Positions 8,080 through 16,771 of a stretch of 64,000 bases of DNA are shown here, piece by piece; position 1 is the stretch's first letter; each line of letters starts with the position of its first letter. The translations under genes were made by a program, and so were the position numbers. The notes beneath the pieces were generated by a model that saw only the letters and a list, made by a program, of their open reading frames with translations, was not told the DNA's origin and ran no database searches. Origin of the DNA: Vulcanimicrobiota bacterium (GTDB taxonomy: Bacteria > Vulcanimicrobiota > Vulcanimicrobiia > Vulcanimicrobiales > Vulcanimicrobiaceae); the NCBI GenBank assembly GCA_003161435.1, contig PMOS01000012.1, positions 186,001 through 250,000 on the forward strand, read 5' to 3'.

Positions 8080-10116
8080 TTACCCGGATGAAGACGTGGT
8101 AGAACCGCCCAGCGCGGCGAGCTCCGACTGCATCGACTGCAACTCGGCGATCTGCGTCTCGCTGTTGGTGAACTCTTGCCGCAGCTGGTTGGCCTGCAGA
8201 TTGGCCTGATTGGTGACCAACGCGATCTGCGTCTGCAGCGACGAGATCTGGTCGGCGTTCTCACCCGACAGCGTCGAGAACAGTGACTTCGACGGGATGG
8301 TACCCGCGATCGAGCCGGTGAGCTGCGTCGGCAGACCCGACACCGAGGTGAGATACGAACCGATCTGCGTGACGATGCTGTTCGCTCCGGTGAACAACTG
8401 CGCGACGGCGTTCGCGTTGGCCGCCAGCGCCGTGGTGAACGTCGGGACGTCCAAGGCGTTGAGCCGGCCGCTCGTCCCGTCGAAGGTCTGCTGCGAGAGG
8501 TTGCTCTGCGTGGTCGTGTTCGCCGAATCGCTGGCGTCCGCGCTGTCGACCGTGAACGACGAGTCGAGCGTCAACCCGATCGACGCGAGCGAGTTGTATG
8601 AGGTCGAGTTGGTGTTGCCCATCGAGGAGACGAAGTTCACCAGCTGGTCGCGCAGATCGCTGACGTCCTGATTGTTGAACAGCACCCCGCCGCCGCTGAG
8701 CTGCGTGCCCTGCGTCTGGCCGCTCGTGTCGTTGGACGTCGTGCCGACGACCGGTGCCTGGGTCGCGGTGTCGATCTCGCTGATGAGGGCGTTGTACGCG
8801 TTGACGAAGCTGGTGATCGATCCTTGCAGCGCCGTGCTGTCTTGCGCGACGGCGATCGTGACCGGCGCGACGATCGTGCCGTCGACCGCCTGCTGCAACG
8901 TGAGGTCGACGCCCGGAACGACGGACGTGACGCTGTTCGAGTTGCTGTAAACCGTGTGCGACGTGCCGGCGTTGTCGACGTATTGAACTTGCGCCGACTT
9001 GCCGACCGCCAGCGATGCTCCGGCGCTCAACTGGTTCGGCTGGGCCGCGTTGGTCAGGAACCCTGCGGCCTGCAAGAAGTTCGACGTGTCGGACGCCGAG
9101 CCGACGGTGATCCCCTGTGGCCCATCGCTCTTGGCCGTCAGCACGATCTTGTCGTTGGCCTGATCGTACGTGGCGTAGACGCCGGCCGACGAAGCGTTGA
9201 TCTTCTGCAGCAGGTCGTTGAGGTTGTTTTGCGTCGGGTCGACGGTGAAGTTGACGCCGTTGATCGTGAAGACGCCGGAGGTGACGGCGGTCCCGAAACC
9301 GGCGTTGTTGGCCGTGTTCAGGGTCGCGCCGTCGTTGATGCCGCCGACCGACGACGTGCTGACGGCCGAGTACGTTCCGCCGCTCTGCGTGATCGGCGCC
9401 GTGTCGAGCTTGAGGACCTGAAGCAGGTTTCCCTGATCGGTCGCGCTGCCCAGCGTGAGCGGCTGGCTCGAGCTGAGCGTGACCTTCTGCGTCGCCGCGT
9501 TGTAGGTCATCGTCACGCCGACGGCGGCCAGTGCGGCCGAGTTGTCGGCGATGAAGCTCTGCAGCGTGGTCGAGTTGACGTCGTAGGTGAAGACCGCGCC
9601 GTTGATCGTGATCTGGCCGGCCGAGGTCGTCCCGACCGTGCCGTTTTGCGGCGTGATCGACGCGCCCGCGTCGACGAGCGCCGTCGTCTGGCTGAACGCC
9701 CCGTTGGCCGCCGAGTCGTTGGTGATCTGCGTCGCCGTCGCGAGCGTCGCGCTCGTGACGACGTACGTCCCGGGCGTCGCGACCGTGCCCGACACGGTCG
9801 ATGCCGAGATCGCGGCGGAGTTCGACGACGTCGGGCTCGTCGCGGTGAACGCGGTCGAATCGCTGATCGCTTGGAACGTGTCCTGGAACTTCGCGACGAG
9901 GTCCTGGATCTTCAGCATCTCCGCTTGTTGCGCGTTGAGCTGGCTGACCTGCGTTTGCAGCGGCTTCTCTTGCTGCAGCGTCAGGTCGGTGTACTTCTGG
10001 ATGATCGAGTTGTAGTCGATCCCCGACGCGATCCCCGGGAACGAGACCGGCGGAACATTCGTTCCCGGCACGGTCGACGACGTGGAGCTGGTGGTCGCCG
10101 CGCCGATTCCGGACAC
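8080..10116 (-). CDS. fliD: Flagellar filament cap protein FliD
   Basis: A 678-residue FliD (hook-associated protein 2). The N-terminal part has PGIASGIDYNSIIQKYTDLT, the FliD_N motif, and the C terminus is the coiled-coil LQTQIALVTNQANLQANQLR ending in QTQIAELQSM. The middle consists of Ser/Thr/Ala-rich beta domains with repeats of a hook_IN type (GVFTINGVNFTVDPTQNNLN). FliD caps the filament and folds incoming flagellin. It is longer than enteric FliD (about 470) because of extra exposed domains. The stop of flaG is directly adjacent to the start of fliD. Confidence 0.94.
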   Translation of the reverse strand: MSGIGAATTSSTSSTVPGTNVPPVSFPGIASGIDYNSIIQKYTDLTLQQEKPLQTQVSQLNAQQAEMLKIQDLVAKFQDTFQAISDSTAFTATSPTSSNSAAISASTVSGTVATPGTYVVTSATLATATQITNDSAANGAFSQTTALVDAGASITPQNGTVGTTSAGQITINGAVFTYDVNSTTLQSFIADNSAALAAVGVTMTYNAATQKVTLSSSQPLTLGSATDQGNLLQVLKLDTAPITQSGGTYSAVSTSSVGGINDGATLNTANNAGFGTAVTSGVFTINGVNFTVDPTQNNLNDLLQKINASSAGVYATYDQANDKIVLTAKSDGPQGITVGSASDTSNFLQAAGFLTNAAQPNQLSAGASLAVGKSAQVQYVDNAGTSHTVYSNSNSVTSVVPGVDLTLQQAVDGTIVAPVTIAVAQDSTALQGSITSFVNAYNALISEIDTATQAPVVGTTSNDTSGQTQGTQLSGGGVLFNNQDVSDLRDQLVNFVSSMGNTNSTSYNSLASIGLTLDSSFTVDSADASDSANTTTQSNLSQQTFDGTSGRLNALDVPTFTTALAANANAVAQLFTGANSIVTQIGSYLTSVSGLPTQLTGSIAGTIPSKSLFSTLSGENADQISSLQTQIALVTNQANLQANQLRQEFTNSETQIAELQSMQSELAALGGSTTSSSG

Positions 10117-10449
10117 CTAAGCGGTCCGATCCAATACGGTGCCGGCAAGCTTGTTGAAGAATTGCGCGATGAGCACCATGGACTCCGCCGGGAACTGAGT
10201 GATGACTGCGCCGGTGTCGGAGTTCTTGAACACGGTCACGACCTCGCCGGGGCTAACGACTTTGAACTGAACGGAGACTTGGGACCCGCCCCCGACCAGT
10301 TGCGAAAGCGCTCGGTGTAGAGTTTGATCGGCGACGGGCGACCCCGTCTTGCTCGTGTCGGACGGCGTTGGAAACGCTGGAAGTCCGACCGGCGGAGAAG
10401 GGGCCGTCAATGCGGTGGCTTGAGCTTGTTCGATGGCCTGAACGTCCAT
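10117..10449 (-). CDS. flaG: FlaG family flagellar protein
   Basis: A 110-residue protein with the FlaG core: HRALSQLVGGGSQVSVQFKV, then VVTVFKNSDTGAVITQFPAE and a helical end. FlaG proteins affect filament length and usually sit next to fliD, as here. The start ATG at 10449 has an AGGAGG site (10462-10457 region) at good distance. The upstream ORF extension is not used because a sigma-28-type promoter lies at 10472-10499. Confidence 0.88.
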   Translation of the reverse strand: MDVQAIEQAQATALTAPSPPVGLPAFPTPSDTSKTGSPVADQTLHRALSQLVGGGSQVSVQFKVVSPGEVVTVFKNSDTGAVITQFPAESMVLIAQFFNKLAGTVLDRTA

Positions 10450-10471
10450 GTTCTCGGTCCTCCTCGTGATG

Positions 10472-10499
10472 ATATCGGACGCGGAAGAGAGCAGGTTTA
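10472..10499 (-). promoter_or_regulatory. Sigma-28-type promoter of flaG-fliD-fliS-fliT
   Basis: On the minus strand TAAACCTG (10492-10499), a 12-base spacer, and TCCGATAT (10472-10479) match the arrangement of the fliC promoter (TAAAGTTC, 12, GCCGAATT). The TAA of the upstream box is also the stop codon of the preceding glycosyltransferase gene. The flaG start is 23 bases downstream. Confidence 0.7.
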
Positions 10500-12461
10500 G
10501 GTGACGGCGGCGACGATCGACGCGTAGGCGCGTACGATGGAGCGCGCTGCGGCAGCCGGCGCGAGCGCCGTCGCGATGTCGGACGGGAGGCGCGCCCCGC
10601 CACGCAACGCCTCGTCCCAGGCTTCGCCGAGCGCCCGGGTGAGCGCGACGGCGTCGGCCGGATCGAAACGGCGCAACGCGACCCCCGGAACGTCGAAGCG
10701 GCGGCGGCCGGCGACGACGAGTTGCGCTCCGGCCAGCACGGCCGCGACCAGCCGCGAACCACCGTCGCCGACCCACGCCGCGTCGACGACCACGCCGGCA
10801 CTCGCCCGCAGCGCGGCCGCCGTGCCGGCGCTCGGTTCACCGGGAAGCACGATCAACCCCGCGCCGCCGAACTCGCGGACGCGCTCGAGATACGACGCGT
10901 CGGCGACCGGACCGGTCAGCACCAGCGGGATCGACGCGTCGGCCGCGCAGCGCGCCACGAGCAGCTGGTTCCATATCGGACCGATCGGCGCGTGCACCAA
11001 GGCGAAGCGGTCGCTGCCGACGAGCCGGCCGATCGGTGACGGATCGGCCTGCGCGGCGAGCGGCACGACGATCTCGATCGGTCCTTTCCGGCCGGTGCGC
11101 TGCCGCAGCGACTCCGCTTCGTCCCACGTCGCCACGAAAACGACCGACGCCTCGCACAACGCGACGGATGCGTCCGCGACGCCGGCCGCATCCGGTGCGT
11201 ACGGTACGTCGGTGCCCACCTCGCCGACGGTGACGGCCCGCTTCGCGAGCAGGCCGAGGTACGTCGCGACGTCGCCCTCATCGCTGCCGTACTCGAAGCA
11301 GTAACGGGTGACTTCGACGCCCCACCAGCCCCCCGCCGCGGCATCTTCGTCGTATGCGTGCACGGCGACCGGAATGCCGGCGCGGCGGGCTTGCTCGACG
11401 ATCGCGCGGACGCGGCGTCCGTCCCGCGTCCCGACGACGTGTACGAGATCCGCGCCGTTCAACTCGTGCGCTGCCGAGTCTGCCGGGGCGTCGAAACCCT
11501 CAGCGCGGAGCGCCGCGATCAGCGCGTCGGCTTCGTCGGTGTCGGCCGACGGACGCAACCGCCCGTCGGCGCGCCCGGCGATGACCGCGATACGTCCCGC
11601 GCTCGACCCGGCCGTTGCGGGCGCACGCGGCGGCGCGACGCGCACGTCCGGCTCGGGCGCTCGTTCGACGGCGAACCAGCGCCGCACGGGTCCTTCCGCC
11701 GGGTCGAAGACGAGCCCGACGTCGAGCGGCAACGGATCGACGACTTCAACCGTAAACGCGCTGGGGTCAGTTCGTCCGAAGTCGGTTGCAGGATCGAGCC
11801 GCAGCACGCACGCGGCGTCGCCGGGATCGGCGCCGGCGTCCAGGATGGCCACCTCCGCTGAGGCGGCCGCAACCGGAGCGTCGCCGTACCAGGCCATTGC
11901 CGCCGCGTCGCGGCGCGAGGCGGCGACGCCGGCCGCGCACAGGCCGCGCAGCAGCGCCCAGCCACCGACGGCATCAGGTGCATCGATCTGAACGGATCGG
12001 CCCCGCACGAAACGGCGTGCATATCGGTAGGGCGCGAGTCGCGTTAGCGAGTGGCGCAGCGGCGCCGCGCCGAAACATCCGACCGCCCGCGCGGCGCGGA
12101 AGCGCGGCGCGGGCGCCAAGAACAAGACGTGCTCCACCACGCGTTCGCCGCGCAAGATCAGGCTCTCGAGGTGCGGCAGAATCCGATCTGCGACGCCCAG
12201 CGCAAAGCGGTCGTCGCCCGGGGTCTCGAACGGAAACACCAGCGGGTCCCGATCGCGGTCGATCACCATCGCCGGGTCGACCAGCACGAGCGGAACGATC
12301 GTGTCACCGTCGTCGCCCGCCAAGTAGAGGTCGAGTGAAAGCGCCGCGCGGCGCTGGCGCAGGACGGGTTCGACGCGCACGGCGGCGAGCCGCGAGGCGT
12401 CGAGCACCGGGGTGCCCGTGCTCCAGGGCGCGATGATCTCGTGGGTGCGATGGCGCCTCAT
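10497..12461 (-). CDS. Large glycosyltransferase-like protein of the flagellin locus
   Basis: A 654-residue protein, poorly conserved to my eye. Residues about 300-650 resemble a degenerate GT-B fold: IAVIAGRADG, LVHVVGTRDGRRVRAIVEQA, then PIWNQLLVARC, GGAGLIVLPGEP and a final VGDGGSRLVAAVLAGAQLVV-type acceptor loop. The N-terminal half is of unknown fold. The ATG overlaps the stop of the 736-residue protein (ATGA). Its place between fliC and flaG suggests a role in flagellin glycosylation. The transferase assignment is moderate and the flagellin link is inferred from context only. Confidence 0.6.
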   Translation of the reverse strand: MRRHRTHEIIAPWSTGTPVLDASRLAAVRVEPVLRQRRAALSLDLYLAGDDGDTIVPLVLVDPAMVIDRDRDPLVFPFETPGDDRFALGVADRILPHLESLILRGERVVEHVLFLAPAPRFRAARAVGCFGAAPLRHSLTRLAPYRYARRFVRGRSVQIDAPDAVGGWALLRGLCAAGVAASRRDAAAMAWYGDAPVAAASAEVAILDAGADPGDAACVLRLDPATDFGRTDPSAFTVEVVDPLPLDVGLVFDPAEGPVRRWFAVERAPEPDVRVAPPRAPATAGSSAGRIAVIAGRADGRLRPSADTDEADALIAALRAEGFDAPADSAAHELNGADLVHVVGTRDGRRVRAIVEQARRAGIPVAVHAYDEDAAAGGWWGVEVTRYCFEYGSDEGDVATYLGLLAKRAVTVGEVGTDVPYAPDAAGVADASVALCEASVVFVATWDEAESLRQRTGRKGPIEIVVPLAAQADPSPIGRLVGSDRFALVHAPIGPIWNQLLVARCAADASIPLVLTGPVADASYLERVREFGGAGLIVLPGEPSAGTAAALRASAGVVVDAAWVGDGGSRLVAAVLAGAQLVVAGRRRFDVPGVALRRFDPADAVALTRALGEAWDEALRGGARLPSDIATALAPAAAARSIVRAYASIVAAVT

Positions 12462-14668
12462 GAGAGGGCCGGCTCCAACAGGTCACCCAGTGCGCGCGCA
12501 TCGACGGCGCGCAGCCCGTCGAGTGCATCGCGTTCGTATCCGGCTGCGACGACGACGCGCTGCCCGGCCTCGCAGTTCGAACGCCATACGGATAGATCGG
12601 CGACCCGCTCGATGCGCACCGCGACCGTTTCGTCGAGCGGCCGTCCGGCCGCGGCCAAGACCGGCCGGACGCGCGCGACGGCGTCGGCCGGCGATACGTC
12701 GCCGTCGAGCAACAGGTGCACGCGAATCGGATCGCCGGCGTCGAACACGGCGGCTACGGCCGCCAAAAATGCGACGGCGCGATCGAGTTCCGCTGCGCCG
12801 GCGACCGGAACGGCAACCGCGTGCGGCCGGTCGGCACGATCGCAACGGTCGCGCGCTCGCGCCGTAGGCGGCGCGTCGCCGAACGGGATACGCGCAAGCG
12901 GGTCGAAGCCGGCTGCGATGCACGCCGGATCTGCCGCGGCGACGCGTTGATGCGTCCCCGCTGCCGCCGCCGGATTGTGTGAGAGCGCCGCGTCGAAGCG
13001 ATGGACCAACGCGTCGTCGCAGCGCACCACCGGATAGCCGGCCGCGCGGAGCTTCGCCACCAAATCCGCGATGCCGCGGCGCGTCGGCCCGAACGCGGGA
13101 TCGATCCCGCCGACCGCGTGCAGCGCTTCACGTGCCACGGCCAGCACCGGCGTAACGGCCGAATCGATCGGCTCCAGGCGATGCGCACGCTCGGCCCGAC
13201 GGCGCTCGGCCAGCGTATGCAACTGGGTGAGGTCGGCGTAGGTCACGTCGGTCACGCCCTCGCCGCCGGTCGCCCCGGGAACGACGGGGAAGGCCGCGCC
13301 GAGTGCCGGGATGCGGCCGAACGCGTCGCGCAACCGATCGAGCGCAGCGGCGGGGACCAGCACGTCGTCGGCGACGAGCACGATCAGCTCGCGCTCCGCC
13401 GCGCCGAGCGCGCGGTTCGCGCCGTCCGTCAGGAGCGGATCGGCGGCGTCGGTTTCGATGCGCAGCTGCGGATACGCAGCGAGAATCCGCCGTGTCGTCT
13501 GCGCACCTTGAGCGCACACGGCGACCAGCTCGTCGTTCACGCGAACGGCCGGTACGACCGCGTCGAGTGTCAGACGCATGATCTCGGGCAACGACGCGGC
13601 TAAAAAGACGATCGTGGCACGGCGCGGGGCCGCCGGTCCGACCGGCGGCGAGGCGTAGCCCGGCGCGCGGACCGCGCGGCGCAGCGCGCTCGCGGCGGTC
13701 GTCAGCGTCGCGAGCGCATCGGACAACGTTGCACCGTCGGCCGTCACGTGTTGGGGGAAACGGCCGAGTGCCAGCAGGACGCAGCGCCCATCGAGCGCCG
13801 CCGCGTCGGGCGCCGACACGGCGACGTACGGTTGCGCTTCGAGCGCCTCGACCAACTTGGCGTACCGGGCCGCGTCCGGCAGCGACGCGCCGTCGGCGAG
13901 CAGCAGATACCGGTCACCGCGCATGCGCATCTCGGCCCGCAACGCCGCGGCCGGATCGTCGACGACGCGCACCGCGGTCCGGGGCGCGAGGTCGCGTGCA
14001 CGACGCGCCGCGAGCTCGGCACCGGGCCCGTGCACCAACACGCACAGCGGCGGCAAAGGTACGCGCACGCGCACGCGGTGACCGACGAGCTCCGGGCGCG
14101 CTTCCGCAATCGCGCGCAGCGCCGCGCTGCGGCCGCGGTCGTCAGGGTCGAGCGCCGGCGCGGTACACCCGAACGACGGACGGCACAGCACCTCGCGACC
14201 GGCAGCGCGGGCGCGCGCGCACAGCTCGAGCGCCGCCGCGACCGGGTCGGCCGGCAGCGGCTCGAGCAGCAAACGCCGGTCGACCAGCAGCATCCCAGGG
14301 GCGACGACGTCGACGTTGCCGCGAATCGCGGCTTCGACACGCGCGTCGCGCGCCGGCGCGACGATCGGCGCGAGCTCGAACGGGAGCGGTCCGCAGCCGG
14401 CGGGCGCCAGCATCCAGCCGAAGAGCCGCGCACCGGCGGCGTGCAGCGCGCCGCCGAGCACGCCGAAACGATCGCCGAGCGTCGACAGTCCGCCCAACGC
14501 GCCCGGCACCGGTCGAGCCCCGGGCGCCAGCAACAGTACGTGAGAACCTGTCGCAGCCCACGCCGCTGCGGCAATGTCGCGCGGTCCGTCGACCGAAACC
14601 ACCGCCAATGCACGGCCACGAGCATCGCCCGGTTCGCTGGCGGGTCCGGCGAGGATCGTGAAACGCAC
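12458..14668 (-). CDS. Large GT2-like glycosyltransferase of the flagellin locus
   Basis: A 736-residue protein. Residues about 350-600 contain a GT2-like domain: ATIVFLAASLPEIMRLTLDA, then LIVLVADDVLVPAAALDRL with the DD acidic pair, and AVGGIDPAFGPTRRGIADL, the usual C-terminal GT2 motif. The first 340 residues resemble a second, worn GT2-type module (LLLAPGARPVPGALGGL). It has no signal peptide or membrane helix. It lies eight bases after the GT2-TPR gene and overlaps the next gene by four bases. Likely role: cytoplasmic modification of flagellin before export; substrate unknown. Confidence 0.65.
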   Translation of the reverse strand: MRFTILAGPASEPGDARGRALAVVSVDGPRDIAAAAWAATGSHVLLLAPGARPVPGALGGLSTLGDRFGVLGGALHAAGARLFGWMLAPAGCGPLPFELAPIVAPARDARVEAAIRGNVDVVAPGMLLVDRRLLLEPLPADPVAAALELCARARAAGREVLCRPSFGCTAPALDPDDRGRSAALRAIAEARPELVGHRVRVRVPLPPLCVLVHGPGAELAARRARDLAPRTAVRVVDDPAAALRAEMRMRGDRYLLLADGASLPDAARYAKLVEALEAQPYVAVSAPDAAALDGRCVLLALGRFPQHVTADGATLSDALATLTTAASALRRAVRAPGYASPPVGPAAPRRATIVFLAASLPEIMRLTLDAVVPAVRVNDELVAVCAQGAQTTRRILAAYPQLRIETDAADPLLTDGANRALGAAERELIVLVADDVLVPAAALDRLRDAFGRIPALGAAFPVVPGATGGEGVTDVTYADLTQLHTLAERRRAERAHRLEPIDSAVTPVLAVAREALHAVGGIDPAFGPTRRGIADLVAKLRAAGYPVVRCDDALVHRFDAALSHNPAAAAGTHQRVAAADPACIAAGFDPLARIPFGDAPPTARARDRCDRADRPHAVAVPVAGAAELDRAVAFLAAVAAVFDAGDPIRVHLLLDGDVSPADAVARVRPVLAAAGRPLDETVAVRIERVADLSVWRSNCEAGQRVVVAAGYERDALDGLRAVDARALGDLLEPALS

Positions 14669-14676
14669 CGCGCCGA

Positions 14677-16653
14677 TCAGTCGAGGACGAACGCGGCGAG
14701 CTTTCCCGCGTCGTCGAACCGGCCTGCCTCGAGCAAAGCGGTCGCCAGTCCGACCGTCGCGTGGCGCAGCGCGTCGTCGTCGCGCGCCGCCAAGCCGCGG
14801 ATGCGCCGCAGCTCCACGATCGCGCCGTCGAGATCGCCCGAGCGACGCAAGATCTCGGCCCGCAAAGCGAACGCCGCGGTCGCGTGCGCGTCGTCGTCGC
14901 CGACGCCCTCGAGGTGCGCGAGCGCCTCGCCGTCGCGCCGCAGTCGTGCCGCCGCGAGCGCGGCGTTGAACGACAGCACGCCGTCGCTCGGCGCGTGCGC
15001 CAGACCCTCGCGGGCGGCGTCCAGCGCATCGTCGAGCCGTCCGTCTTCGAGCAGCCGATAGGAGCGGCGGGCGAAGTCGGCCGCGTCGGCGAGCGGCGCG
15101 TCGAGCTCCGCTTGGCGCAAGCGTTCGCGCTTGGCGCCGTTACCCGCGGCCGCGTACACGCCGTCGAGCAGGCGCAGCACGTGCCCGTTGCCCGGTTCGA
15201 GGGCGAGCGCGCGCAGCGCGAAAGGTTCGGGATCACCGAGCCGCTCATCGCGCGTCGTCTGCGCCGCCGAATACAGCAGTGCCGCATACACATTGTCGGC
15301 GATCGCGTCGCGGCGCTGTTCGACCCGTTCGAACGCCTCGGTGAAGCGCCGCCGGCGCATCAGGTAGTTCACGTACTCGACGAACCCCGGTTGACCGTCG
15401 CGTTCCGAGGCCTCGCGAAACAAACGCTCGGCGTCGTAGAATCGCCCGACTCGTTCGTACGCCGACGCCATCAGCCCGCGCAGCAGCGTCGAGTCCGGCT
15501 TGCTGGCGAACGCGCGCTCGAACCATGGAACCGCTTCGATGAAGCGTTTCTCTTTGACGTAGGTGGTGGCCACGTTGAGCGGCGCCTTCCACGTCCAGAT
15601 CTCGTCGTCGACCATCGAGTGCTGCGCCGCGTTGAACGCGCCGGCCATCACCGCGTCGTACTCGTCCCGAGCTTCATCGAAGCGCCCGAGTTGCGCGAGC
15701 AGGTGCGCGCGCGTGAAGACCACGTTCGGATGGCCGGGGCAATGCGTCAGGCCGTCGTCGAGGATCGCGATCCCGCGCTCGACGTCCTTGCGCCCGTCGG
15801 CGTACGCGCTGGCGAGCATGACGTAGCCGATCGGAAAGAACGCGCGCTGCGGTCCGGGCATCGCGAACATGCGCTCGAGCGCCTCGATCCCGCTCTCGAA
15901 GTCGCCGGCGACGATTGCCGAGATGCCGAAGTTGAACCACGAGAACGCATCGCCGGAAGCCTCGCGGATCGCGCGCTCCAGCAGCGGCTTGTTGCGCTCG
16001 TTCTTCGCCCGGCCGTCCATCATCGCCGCCGTGTAGCCCTTGTGGCGAATCAGGACCGGCGACATGACCGAATACAGGTGCTCCGTGCCGTCGACCACCA
16101 CGCTCTCGTGGATCACGTTGCGGTAGCGGATCCGCGGGGTGGTGGGAAAGATGCGAGCCAGCACGTGCGTCATGGTCGACGCGGCGCCGGAGGCGTCGTC
16201 GACGAGGTTCTGGATCCGCACGTAGACGCCGGTCAGGTCCGCCGGCGTCTCGCGCAATGCGCGCAGCAGCGAGAGCGATTCAGGGGCGATCTCCTCGTCC
16301 GCATCGAGCACCAACGTCCAGCGACGCGTCGCGAGCGCCAACGACTCGTTGCGCGCCCAGCCGAAGTCGTCGCGCCAGGCGCGAAAGATGACGTTGGCGC
16401 CGAACTCGAGAGCGATCTCGACGGTCCGGTCGCTCGATCCAGTGTCGACGATGTTGATCTCGTCGACGACGTCGCGGACGCTGCGCAGACAGTCCGCCAA
16501 GAACCGCTCTTCGTTCTTGACGATCATGCACAAGCTGATTCCGACGGGCAGTTGCTCGCAATCGACCGGCGGCGCCGGGAGGTTGAACAGCAGCCCGGTC
16601 TGGGCGCGCGCGAACGCGCTATCCCGATAGTCGTCGACGATCTCTAGCGGCAA
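14677..16653 (-). CDS. GT2 glycosyltransferase with TPR repeats
   Basis: A clear GT2 domain opens the protein (ISLCMIVKNEERFLADCLRS, VDTGSSDRTVEIA, WTLVLDADEEI), followed by about 400 residues of TPR-like helix pairs. This is the architecture of GT2-TPR transferases that modify proteins. The frame is open back into fliC, but the fliC terminator at 16711-16749 excludes that start. The TTG at 16653 has AGAGG six bases upstream and is preferred (658 residues); GTG 16686 is an alternative. It is the first of three transferase genes directly after fliC, so flagellin is the likely acceptor. The leader shares motifs with that of fliC. Confidence 0.82.
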   Translation of the reverse strand: MPLEIVDDYRDSAFARAQTGLLFNLPAPPVDCEQLPVGISLCMIVKNEERFLADCLRSVRDVVDEINIVDTGSSDRTVEIALEFGANVIFRAWRDDFGWARNESLALATRRWTLVLDADEEIAPESLSLLRALRETPADLTGVYVRIQNLVDDASGAASTMTHVLARIFPTTPRIRYRNVIHESVVVDGTEHLYSVMSPVLIRHKGYTAAMMDGRAKNERNKPLLERAIREASGDAFSWFNFGISAIVAGDFESGIEALERMFAMPGPQRAFFPIGYVMLASAYADGRKDVERGIAILDDGLTHCPGHPNVVFTRAHLLAQLGRFDEARDEYDAVMAGAFNAAQHSMVDDEIWTWKAPLNVATTYVKEKRFIEAVPWFERAFASKPDSTLLRGLMASAYERVGRFYDAERLFREASERDGQPGFVEYVNYLMRRRRFTEAFERVEQRRDAIADNVYAALLYSAAQTTRDERLGDPEPFALRALALEPGNGHVLRLLDGVYAAAGNGAKRERLRQAELDAPLADAADFARRSYRLLEDGRLDDALDAAREGLAHAPSDGVLSFNAALAAARLRRDGEALAHLEGVGDDDAHATAAFALRAEILRRSGDLDGAIVELRRIRGLAARDDDALRHATVGLATALLEAGRFDDAGKLAAFVLD

Positions 16654-16669
16654 AGCGTACCTCTGTAGC

Positions 16670-16704
16670 AGAGTGCTTTCCAGCACCCTGTTAGTGATAT
16701 CGGA
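16670..16704 (-). promoter_or_regulatory. Leader of GT2-TPR gene: -10-like box and GGA hairpin
   Basis: On the minus strand TCCGATAT (16697-16704) is followed by CACTAACAGGGTGCTGGAAAGCACTCT. The bases GTGCT-GGAA-AGCAC form a 5-bp hairpin with GGA in the loop, the usual presentation of a CsrA site. The 12-mer GGAAAGCACTCT (16670-16681) also occurs in the fliC leader (18047-18058). TCCGATAT equals the flaG -10 box, but no TAAA box is present at the right distance, so promoter activity is uncertain. Confidence 0.45.
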
Positions 16705-16710
16705 CGGCGC

Positions 16711-16749
16711 GAGAAAAAAGCGAGAGGGCTCGCCGGAGCGAGCCCTCTC
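16711..16749 (-). terminator. Intrinsic terminator of fliC
   Basis: A perfect 12-bp inverted repeat (16722-16733 with 16738-16749, loop of four bases) is followed on the minus strand by CTTTTTTC. It lies 22 bases after the fliC stop codon. It separates fliC from the downstream glycosyltransferases, so these are reached by readthrough or by their own promoter. Confidence 0.93.
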
Positions 16750-16771
16750 ATAAGCCAGAGCCGAGTCAGGA

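Noticed and set aside
16697-16724. Full sigma-28 promoter before the GT2-TPR gene
   Set aside because: TCCGATAT is present, but the base positions for the TAAA box read CTCGCTTT, part of the fliC terminator; only a -10-like element is reported.
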